Of a stretch of 12,586 nt of DNA, positions 6,608 through 12,586 are shown one piece after another (position 1 is the stretch's first letter; each line of letters starts with the position of its first letter). The translations under genes were made by a program, and so were the position numbers. The stretch is from Candidatus Sulfotelmatobacter sp. (GTDB taxonomy: Bacteria > Acidobacteriota > Terriglobia > Terriglobales > SbA1). Where the stretch lies: contig JASLEQ010000735.1 of the NCBI GenBank assembly GCA_030151135.1, positions 1 through 12,586 of the forward strand. Reading direction: 5' to 3'. The notes under the pieces were generated by a model. It was not told where the DNA came from. It saw only the letters and a list, made by a program, of their open reading frames with translations, and made no database searches.

Positions 6608-7083
6608 GAGCTACCGCTCGTCTTGCTGGCTTCGTGGCGGTGTCCATCTTGGGCTGCGTGTGTACAGTCAGAGGCGGAACAAAACTGCTCACTACGGACC
6701 CATTGACGGGCCTTCCTCTCCATCCCGCCACAGATTCCCGTCTTCACCTGGGCAATGAACCTACGCGGTTGCCGGAATCGCAAGTCTGTAAGAGCAAAAT
6801 GCAGTTCGATTTCTACTCGATTTACGACTCCAAAGTGCGTGCAACGCTCGCTTGGTATGATGCTCACCTGCCAGGGTTCAAGAAGACGCACGCTTTTGCT
6901 GCCAACCGTTCGCAAGACACCTACTACAAGACCGATGGCACTGTGCTTGTTTCCGTCACCGGTAGCCCAGGCAAAGAAGGAGAGGACATGGACACCTATT
7001 CGGTGTCGTATGCTTACGTTCAGCCTGGACTAGACGAAAAGACGATCGTTGCCCTCAACCAACACAGAGTTGTTTGCCCGTGA
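6604..7083 (+). CDS. Predicted lipoprotein or secreted protein of unknown function
   Basis: ATG 6604 is chosen because GGGAG (6592-6596) lies 7 nt upstream and because it overlaps the preceding stop as ATGA. ATG 6598 is too close to that site, and an upstream in-frame start at 6562 would add a charged stretch ahead of the signal peptide. The 159-residue product begins with a signal sequence MRATARLAGFVAVSILGC. ILGC is an acceptable lipobox, so lipid attachment at Cys18 is likely. The mature part has DPLTGLPLHPATDSRLHLGN, SQVCKSKMQFDFYSIYDSK, a WYDAHLPGFKK segment and a C-terminal beta-like stretch, SVSYAYVQPG. Cys near the middle and at the penultimate residue could form a disulfide. I do not recognise a named domain. 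It resembles uncharacterised acidobacterial secreted proteins. It is probably co-translated with the zinc-ribbon ORF. Confidence 0.75.
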   Translation: MRATARLAGFVAVSILGCVCTVRGGTKLLTTDPLTGLPLHPATDSRLHLGNEPTRLPESQVCKSKMQFDFYSIYDSKVRATLAWYDAHLPGFKKTHAFAANRSQDTYYKTDGTVLVSVTGSPGKEGEDMDTYSVSYAYVQPGLDEKTIVALNQHRVVCP

Positions 7084-7377
7084 TTGATCCGTCTTTGCGA
7101 CCTCGCTTTTCTCGACAATGTAAGTTTTGACTCATTGTTTCTCGCGGGCTTGCCGGGCGCAAAGCTGAGACACGGCGGCCATTCCTTGAGGTCCCGGCGA
7201 TTGTTGACTGAGTGACGGGCATACCGCAAGGGACTTCTTCCTGTATTATTTGCTCGTCGCCGACCCATCAGAAGTCGGACCATCGCGGCCACATCGCAAC
7301 GTGGATCATGCTACCGTCGCACTGATGCTTTACACACAACAGTTCCGGGAGCAAAATCGGTCGGACCCAATTTCGGT
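7084..7377. other. Intergenic region upstream of the first kinase
   Basis: No gene is visible in these 294 bp. An AT-rich inverted repeat ACAATG/CATTGT (7115-7120, 7133-7138) followed by TTTCTC may be a weak terminator for the lipoprotein gene. A second dyad CCGAC/GTCGG (7260-7264, 7274-7278) lies closer to the kinase. GTCGGACC occurs twice, at 7274 and 7360, the latter just upstream of the kinase start. TTGACT at 7204 and TATTAT at 7244 resemble promoter boxes but are 34 bp apart and cannot be paired. I cannot place a promoter with confidence. Confidence 0.4.
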
Positions 7378-10092
7378 TTGAAGATTGCAAATGTGACCAT
7401 TCGCTGCCCAGTTTGTGGAACTCAGAACCTCGAATCGATCGCAGAGTGCCAACGGTGTGGCGCAAGGTTCGCTGCATCTCCAACCATGTCGATTTCGCCT
7501 GATGACTTAGCCCAAGGGGACTTGCGTTCAGCAGTAGACGGTGTTTCCGCCCATGAGCCTTCAGAGTTCAACTTCGCTCCCGGCAGCATGGTCGCTGACC
7601 GCTACCGCGTGGTGTCGTTGCTCGGGCGCGGAGGCATGGGCGAAGTTTACGGCGCGGATGATCTTAAGCTGGGCCAGCGCGTCGCACTCAAATTCCTACC
7701 GAGGGACCGTGGGAAAAACACAAGTTGGCGAGATCAGTTCTATGCCGAAGTGCGCATGGCGCGGCAGGTTTCCCATCCCAACGTCTGTCGCGTATACGAC
7801 GTCGGGGAGAGTGATGGCAGGCTCTTTCTCTCCATGGAGTTTGTTGACGGCGAAGATCTGGCATCACTGCTGCGAAGGATCGGCCGCCTGCCCGACGACA
7901 AAGCCGTCGAGATTGCGCAGCAACTGTGTGCCGGCCTGGCTGCCGCTCACCACAGTGGAGTGCTGCATCGTGACCTGAAGCCCTCAAATGTGATGATCGA
8001 TGGCAAGGGCCGCGCTCGCGTTACGGATTTCGGGCTTGCGATCGCCACGTCAGATGCGGATCAGCAAACCGGCCCCGCAGGCACACCCGGATATCTTGCG
8101 CCAGAATTACTCGCCGGCGCTGCGCCCTCCGTCCAGAGTGACGTGTATGCGCTCGGCTTGGTTCTGTACGAATTGTTTACCGGGAAAAAGGCATTTGATG
8201 CTTCCAGCCTGGCCGAGTTTCACCGCAAGCAAACGGAAACCAATCCAACGCCGCCCTCGAGCGTCGTCAAGAACTTTGATCCGGTGGTGGAGCGAGCCAT
8301 CCTGCGTTGTCTGGATCGCGACCCAGCACAGCGGCCACTCTCGGCATTAAGTGTGGCTGCTTCTCTCCCGGGCGGCGATCCGCTCGCGTCGGCGCTGGCG
8401 GCCGGAGAAACTCCTTCACCGGAGATGGTGGCAGCTGCTGGACCTCAGGGCTCGCTGCGGCCGGCAGTTGCCTGGGCTTGCCTCTTGGGCGCTCTCATTC
8501 TGATCCTGAGCGCATCCATGCTTCTGGCGCCCCGAAACATGGACTGGGGTCTTGCACCCATGAACAAGTCTCCGGAAGTGCTCGCAGACCGGGCTCAGGA
8601 CCTGGCCCAGAAACTTGGTTATTCCGTCGCCGTGGATCGCGCGTTCTGGGTCGCTTCAGACAAAGATTACCTCCGCTACGCAGCTCGCACCTCCTTGAGC
8701 AAGGATTGGAAACGTACTCCTGCTGGCCATGCATGGCCGTCCCCGGTCAGCTTCTGGTACCGGCAGAGTCCACATTGGATGATGCCGGGCGCTCAGAGCC
8801 CGAACGGCCCGCCAAGGGTAACTGTATTGAATCCGTCTTATGAAACTTCAGGCATGGTCGCCCTCAGGCTGGATATGCAAGGAAATCTCCTCTTTCTGCG
8901 CGGCGTTCCGCCGCAAGTCGAGAGCGTAAAATCGAGCCGTGATCTGGACTGGGGCTTACTTTTCGCCGAGGCCGGACTCGACAAGTCTCAGTTTGTTCCC
9001 GCCAGCCCGAAATGGGCTCCGCCCGATTCCTTCGATGTCCGCGCCGACTGGGAAGGTCATCTCCCGGATCGCCCCAGCCTTCTCATCCACGTAACTGCCG
9101 CCGCCTACCACGGAGTGCCGGTCTACTTCCAACTGATCGCTCCCTGGGATCAGCCATGGCGAGGAGATCCTTCCAGTCAATCCCGCATGCCCGCCGCGTC
9201 TGGGATTCTTCTTTCGACGGCGTGGCCACTATTGATGGCTGGTTATCTTCTCATTGCCGGGTTTTTTGCGCGCAGGAACGTTCGTCGGGGTCGTGGAGAC
9301 ACGAAGGGAGCTTTGCGTCTGGCAGGCTTTGCGATCCTCGCGAATTGCGTCTATGGCTTCTGCGTCTATCACTACGTCCCGCAGGCGGAGTACATTTCGG
9401 TCCAATTTATCCTGCTTGGAGCTCCCCTGCTCTTTGCGTTGCTCGCATGGCTGGGATATATGGCGGTGGAGCCCTATGCGCGGCAAAGCTGGCCGAGGCT
9501 GATGGTTTCCTGGCAGCGTCTTCTGAACGGACGCCTTCGCGATCCACTGGTCGGACGCGATGTGCTGTTAGGCATTGTGGCTGGTTCGGCTATGGGGACC
9601 ATCTTCCTGGCTGCCGGGACTTTTTCGCACCTCTCGGCAGCGTCCCCTGTGGACGGTTATTTCGGTCAAGGGGTCCTGCCGTCTATCGGCCACTGCTTCC
9701 TACTACTTTTTGCCGCATCCTTCTACGCTCTTTTCTACTTTGCCCTCCTGTCCGTCATGACTGGCCTGTTGCGGCGGCCAAGATTAGGACTGGTGGCAAT
9801 TGCAGTCATTATGCTCCTGCTGAATGCGCAGAACACCGCACTCGATTTTGCGCTCACGGTTCTGTTCGTGCTCGTATTCCTGGGAGTGCTGGTTAGAGTT
9901 GGGCTCATTGCAGCGGCCGCCTTCTTCTTCATCTTACTAACCCTCGGCACCTCCCCGCCGCTGAGTCTGGACCAGTGGTATGCCGGACGCGCCGTGATCG
10001 CACTACTGGCTCCGCTCACTCTGCTTTTCTGGGGCTTTTATGCCTCGCTGGGAGGACAGCCGGTTCTTGGTAGTGCTCTCAAAGAGAAATAA
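7378..10092 (+). CDS. Zinc-ribbon Ser/Thr protein kinase with polytopic membrane C-terminus
   Basis: The 904-residue product starts with a four-Cys zinc ribbon (C10, C13, C24, C27). The PknB-type kinase domain, at about 75-330, has the Gly-rich loop LLGRGGMGEVYGADD, Lys105 in VALKF, the catalytic loop HRDLKPSNV (D199), DFG (217-219) and APE in YLAPELL. It is an RD kinase and looks fully active. A membrane helix follows at about 364-386. A hydrophilic region of about 220 residues, with WYRQSPHW and DVRADWEGHLPDR, presumably lies outside the membrane. At about 611-893 there are eight or nine further helices. I know of no named domain for the polytopic part; it recurs in uncharacterised acidobacterial kinases. 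The start is a TTG at 7378 without a good Shine-Dalgarno. It is preferred because later starts (GTG 7393, ATG 7486) approach or remove the ribbon. The likely role is transmembrane signalling: the outer region or membrane bundle senses and the kinase phosphorylates cytoplasmic targets. Confidence 0.92.
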   Translation: MKIANVTIRCPVCGTQNLESIAECQRCGARFAASPTMSISPDDLAQGDLRSAVDGVSAHEPSEFNFAPGSMVADRYRVVSLLGRGGMGEVYGADDLKLGQRVALKFLPRDRGKNTSWRDQFYAEVRMARQVSHPNVCRVYDVGESDGRLFLSMEFVDGEDLASLLRRIGRLPDDKAVEIAQQLCAGLAAAHHSGVLHRDLKPSNVMIDGKGRARVTDFGLAIATSDADQQTGPAGTPGYLAPELLAGAAPSVQSDVYALGLVLYELFTGKKAFDASSLAEFHRKQTETNPTPPSSVVKNFDPVVERAILRCLDRDPAQRPLSALSVAASLPGGDPLASALAAGETPSPEMVAAAGPQGSLRPAVAWACLLGALILILSASMLLAPRNMDWGLAPMNKSPEVLADRAQDLAQKLGYSVAVDRAFWVASDKDYLRYAARTSLSKDWKRTPAGHAWPSPVSFWYRQSPHWMMPGAQSPNGPPRVTVLNPSYETSGMVALRLDMQGNLLFLRGVPPQVESVKSSRDLDWGLLFAEAGLDKSQFVPASPKWAPPDSFDVRADWEGHLPDRPSLLIHVTAAAYHGVPVYFQLIAPWDQPWRGDPSSQSRMPAASGILLSTAWPLLMAGYLLIAGFFARRNVRRGRGDTKGALRLAGFAILANCVYGFCVYHYVPQAEYISVQFILLGAPLLFALLAWLGYMAVEPYARQSWPRLMVSWQRLLNGRLRDPLVGRDVLLGIVAGSAMGTIFLAAGTFSHLSAASPVDGYFGQGVLPSIGHCFLLLFAASFYALFYFALLSVMTGLLRRPRLGLVAIAVIMLLLNAQNTALDFALTVLFVLVFLGVLVRVGLIAAAAFFFILLTLGTSPPLSLDQWYAGRAVIALLAPLTLLFWGFYASLGGQPVLGSALKEK

Positions 10093-10328
10093 ATGGGGCA
10101 AACGATAAGCAGGGCAAACCCAAATGGATTCTGCCCTTGAAAGAAACTTAGTCGTCGAATTGTCTCAGGTGACGGGCAAGTCTCACCGCAGAGAAACGAC
10201 ACTAGCGGTGCGGCGGCGATAGGGACGCGGGATTGCCCCGAGGATGGCGAAGTATTGGCGGTCTGCCTCGCGCGAGCCGCCCCGACTTGTCGCAAAATGA
10301 GTTTCGAAAATGAACTGTACGCGTCTCA
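10093..10328. other. Intergenic region between the two kinases, with small dyads
   Basis: No coding frame is convincing here. Just after the first kinase stop, GGGCAAAC is repeated directly (10096-10103, 10112-10119). AGGGCA (10111-10116) can pair with TGCCCT (10132-10137) across a 15-nt loop, but no T-run follows, so termination is doubtful. A further dyad GGTGA/TCACC lies at 10168-10172 and 10183-10187. A promoter for the second kinase lies just to the right. Confidence 0.4.
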
Positions 10329-10357
10329 TTGACCGAGAAAAGTCCCATCCGTAAGAT
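10329..10357 (+). promoter_or_regulatory. Candidate sigma70-type promoter of the second kinase
   Basis: TTGACC (10329-10334, 5 of 6 to consensus) is spaced exactly 17 bp from TAAGAT (10352-10357, 4 of 6). Transcription would start near 10364, giving a leader of about 23 nt that contains the GGGAG ribosome-binding site (10376-10380) 6 nt before the ATG. This is the best promoter match in the window and implies that the second kinase is transcribed independently of the first. Confidence 0.55.
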
Positions 10358-10386
10358 GAGTCAACCTGAAGGCGTGGGAGCTCCTG

Positions 10387-12586
10387 ATGATTGGCCAGAC
10401 CATCTCGCACTACCGCGTTCTGGAAAAACTGGGCGGCGGAGGCATGGGCGTGGTCTACAAGGCCGAGGACATGCGACTTCACCGCTTCGTCGCGCTCAAG
10501 TTTTTGCCTGACGAAGTGGCCGGAGATGCGCAGTCGCTAGCACGATTCAGACGTGAAGCTCAGGCTGCCTCAGCCCTCAACCATCCCAACATCTGTACGA
10601 TCCATGACATCGGCGAAGAGAATGGCCATGCCTTCATCGCAATGGAGTTCCTCGAAGGCGTGACCCTGAAACACCGGATCGGCGGGCGTTCGATGGAAAT
10701 CGACGAGATTCTGCGGCTGGGTATCGAAATTGCGGACGCACTCGATGCGGCTCATGCTGCCGGAATCGTGCACCGCGATATCAAGCCAGCCAACATCTTT
10801 ATCACCAAGCGAGATCATGCGAAGGTGCTCGACTTCGGGCTCGCAAAGGTGAAGACCGATCAGGTCGAATCTTCTCAACTCGCCGGACTACAGGCGACCG
10901 CCGAAGGCAGCAACCAGCACCTCACTAGTCCGGGTACTACGCTGGGCACGGTCGCGTACATGTCGCCCGAACAGGCACTGGGGAAGGAATTGGACCATCG
11001 CAGCGATCTCTTCTCATTCGGTGCTGTGCTCTATGAAATGTCGACGGGAACGCTGCCGTTCCGCGGCGAGAGCTCGGCTGCGATCTTCGACGCAATTCTT
11101 CACAAATCCCCGGTCCCGCCGGTTCGCTTGAATCCCGATCTGCCTATCCGATTGGAAGAAGTTACGAACAAAGCGCTCGAAAAAGATCGCAATCTACGCT
11201 ATCAGCACGCCGCCGAATTGGAGACGGATCTGCAACGCATCAAGCGCGATCTGGATTCAAGTGGACGTCCGTTCGCTTCCAACAACGAATCCGTCCCCGT
11301 GCTTAACGCATCCGCAGGGCAATTGTCCGGCGCCGCGAACTCGGTCGTTGACCTTTCGACGTCTCCCGCCGGATCGTCCTCTGCGGTTGCCGCCATCCGG
11401 CGGCACAAGACCGCGACCGGGGCCGCTCTGCTCGCCGGCTTGCTGATCTCGGCCGCTGCGGTTTACGGCGTATACACCCTTTTGCGACGCCCAGCCGCCG
11501 CTCCTTTCCAGAGTTTTTCTATCACTCAGTTAACCAATACTGGCAAAGTGCAGAACGCCGCTATTTCACCCGATGGCAGGTTTCTGCTCAGCGTGCAGTT
11601 GGACAATGGCAACGAGAGCCTGTGGCTGCGAAACATTCCTACCGGAAGTAATACACAAGTGGTCCCGGCGTCCGGGGAATCGTTCGCATCGCTGGTCTTC
11701 TCTCCCGACGGCAACTCCTTCTATTTCCGAGAGACCGGTGGCGGCGGCGCAGCGGCGTTTAATCTTTTCCGGGCTCCGCTTCTCGGAGGTTCGCCCACGG
11801 TCCTTGCCAAGGACGTGGACGGAGGCCCGATATTTTCACCGGACGGCAAGCGCATCGTATATTCTCGCTACAACGACCCCGAGTTGAACAAATGGCGATT
11901 GCTGGAAGCCGACTCCGACGGCGGGAACGAGAGAGTGCTGTATGTTGAACCTGCGCAGGGCGGTCCGAGCGCCGAGCTCTCCTGGTCGCCCGATGGCAAA
12001 CGCGTGGCGATTTCGACGCTGACTACGAATAGCAAATCTCTTAGCCAGATTCGATTTTTTAACTTCGCTCGTGGGAGCTTGGAACCTTTCGTCGCGCCCC
12101 CCGACAAAATCATTCTGGGCAATGCATGGGCACCGGATGGACGAGGAATCTTTGTCAATTACGTGCCCCGCGGGGAGCATCTGTCGATCCAAGCTCAGAT
12201 CGGCCTGTTCTCCTATCCTGACGGAAAGTTTCGGCCCGTTACCAACGATCTGACAGATCACAGCTCGCTATCGCTCTCAGCCGATGGCCACACGCTGGCA
12301 ATGGTGCAGAAGGAGACGTCCACCCAGATCGTCCTCATGCCGCCCACCGGTACAGCGTCCCTTACGCCCGTGCCTGGCATCGCAGCCCGAGAAACCCTTC
12401 CGAGCTTTTCCTGGACTGGGGATGGGCAATTACTCATCTCACACGGTGATCGCTTGGTCCGGCAGCACACCGATGGCACCCACGCGGTGACCATTCTGAG
12501 CGATCCGGCGGCCTGGATCAGCGATTCCATATCGTGCGACAACGACCGCTGGGTTGCTTTGAACTGGATGGTTCACGGCGAGGGAG
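10387..12586 (+). CDS. Transmembrane Ser/Thr protein kinase with C-terminal PD40/WD40-like beta-propeller (3' truncated by window edge)
   Basis: The frame is open from ATG 10387 to the window end (733 codons visible), so the C-terminus is missing. The start has GGGAG 6 nt upstream. The kinase domain occupies about residues 9-285: Gly loop [15 protein letters not shown], Lys38 in [14 protein letters not shown] (D131), DFG (149-151) and SPE (193-195). The activation loop is long, with Ser/Thr-rich stretches [20 protein letters not shown] available for autophosphorylation. A Ser/Ala-rich linker leads to one membrane helix at about 344-366. Beyond it, SPDG-type motifs recur every 45-50 residues (about 394, 439, 484, 534, 582, 631, 677), forming blades of a TolB/WD40-like propeller expected in the periplasm. 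This kinase-TM-propeller layout is widespread in acidobacteria and planctomycetes. The propeller probably binds a protein or ligand outside the membrane; the ligand is unknown. Complete active-site motifs argue for a working kinase. Confidence 0.94.
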   Translation, partial: MIGQTISHYRVLEKLGGGGMGVVYKAEDMRLHRFVALKFLPDEVAGDAQSLARFRREAQAASALNHPNICTIHDIGEENGHAFIAMEFLEGVTLKHRIGGRSMEIDEILRLGIEIADALDAAHAAGIVHRDIKPANIFITKRDHAKVLDFGLAKVKTDQVESSQLAGLQATAEGSNQHLTSPGTTLGTVAYMSPEQALGKELDHRSDLFSFGAVLYEMSTGTLPFRGESSAAIFDAILHKSPVPPVRLNPDLPIRLEEVTNKALEKDRNLRYQHAAELETDLQRIKRDLDSSGRPFASNNESVPVLNASAGQLSGAANSVVDLSTSPAGSSSAVAAIRRHKTATGAALLAGLLISAAAVYGVYTLLRRPAAAPFQSFSITQLTNTGKVQNAAISPDGRFLLSVQLDNGNESLWLRNIPTGSNTQVVPASGESFASLVFSPDGNSFYFRETGGGGAAAFNLFRAPLLGGSPTVLAKDVDGGPIFSPDGKRIVYSRYNDPELNKWRLLEADSDGGNERVLYVEPAQGGPSAELSWSPDGKRVAISTLTTNSKSLSQIRFFNFARGSLEPFVAPPDKIILGNAWAPDGRGIFVNYVPRGEHLSIQAQIGLFSYPDGKFRPVTNDLTDHSSLSLSADGHTLAMVQKETSTQIVLMPPTGTASLTPVPGIAARETLPSFSWTGDGQLLISHGDRLVRQHTDGTHAVTILSDPAAWISDSISCDNDRWVALNWMVHGEG

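Noticed and set aside
7204..7249. TTGACT and TATTAT as a promoter for the first kinase
   Set aside because: The two boxes are 34 bp apart, about twice the workable spacing, and neither has an acceptable partner at 16-18 bp.
7231..7258. ECF-sigma-like GGACTT ... CGTC upstream of the first kinase
   Set aside because: The -35 motif lacks the usual GGAAC core and the spacing is 18 bp. With such short motifs a chance match is likely.
9012..9896. Plus-strand open frame of 294 codons within the first kinase
   Set aside because: It is the +1 shadow of the membrane bundle. It is rich in Arg, Ser and Cys with no family resemblance, while the kinase frame gives clean hydrophobic helices.
9214..10060. 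CAAX-protease (CPBP) domain in the membrane bundle of the first kinase
   Set aside because: The characteristic paired Glu motif (EExxxR) and the later His motifs of that family are not present.
10096..10137. Terminator after the first kinase
   Set aside because: The AGGGCA/TGCCCT stem is only 6 bp with a 15-nt loop and no T-run follows, so it does not meet the form of an intrinsic terminator.
7084..10386. The two regions upstream of the kinases are both exactly 294 bp, hinting at a duplicated regulatory block
   Set aside because: Reading them side by side I see no shared sequence, so the equal length appears coincidental.
11836..12261. Minus-strand open frames opposite the beta-propeller
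   Set aside because: The plus-strand frame has regularly spaced SPDG blade motifs. The minus frames are by-products of GC-rich codon usage.

Overview
The window looks like chromosomal DNA from a soil or sediment acidobacterium (Terriglobia-like). This is inferred from gene content and not from a marker gene. The content includes a membrane-bound winged-helix/TPR regulator, two PknB-type Ser/Thr kinases with large membrane or beta-propeller tails, a ceruloplasmin-like two-domain multicopper oxidase, small zinc-ribbon proteins, and moderately GC-rich DNA. No rRNA, tRNA or CRISPR array is visible.

Layout from left to right. (1) The 3' part of an ABC-F ATPase gene runs in from the left edge and is followed by a small four-helix membrane protein. 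(2) At about 1380-2198 lies an internally deleted IS66-type element: the accessory ORF (tnpA) is joined out of frame to the last third of the transposase (tnpC), and tnpB and most of tnpC are gone. (3) On the minus strand, 2196-4916 encodes a 906-residue CadC-like regulator with an OmpR/PhoB-type DNA-binding domain, one membrane helix, a TolB-like domain and a long TPR array. Its stop codon falls on the presumed IS end. (4) A 237-bp divergent intergenic region separates it from a secreted 378-residue multicopper oxidase with all copper ligands in place. Here a sigma70-like promoter faces the regulator and carries a perfect small dyad between its -35 and -10 boxes. (5) Next come a small zinc-ribbon ORF with a degenerate first knuckle and, overlapping it by ATGA, a predicted lipoprotein of unknown function. 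(6) The rest of the window holds two Ser/Thr kinases in the same orientation. The first (904 aa) has an N-terminal zinc ribbon, a kinase domain and a polytopic membrane C-terminus. The second is cut by the right edge and has a kinase domain, one membrane helix and an outer PD40/WD40-like beta-propeller.

Functional theme (inference): the right two thirds are rich in sensing proteins that span the inner membrane (a transmembrane transcription factor and two transmembrane kinases) next to an exported copper oxidase. The regulator/oxidase pair is divergent and shares one intergenic region, so local control of the oxidase by the regulator is plausible but unproven. The two kinases each have their own upstream region of 294 bp and are probably separate transcription units. 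I see no clear evidence of a wholly new multi-gene system. The most unusual items are the zinc-ribbon/lipoprotein overlapping pair, the zinc-ribbon polytopic kinase, and the deleted IS66 element abutting the regulator gene.
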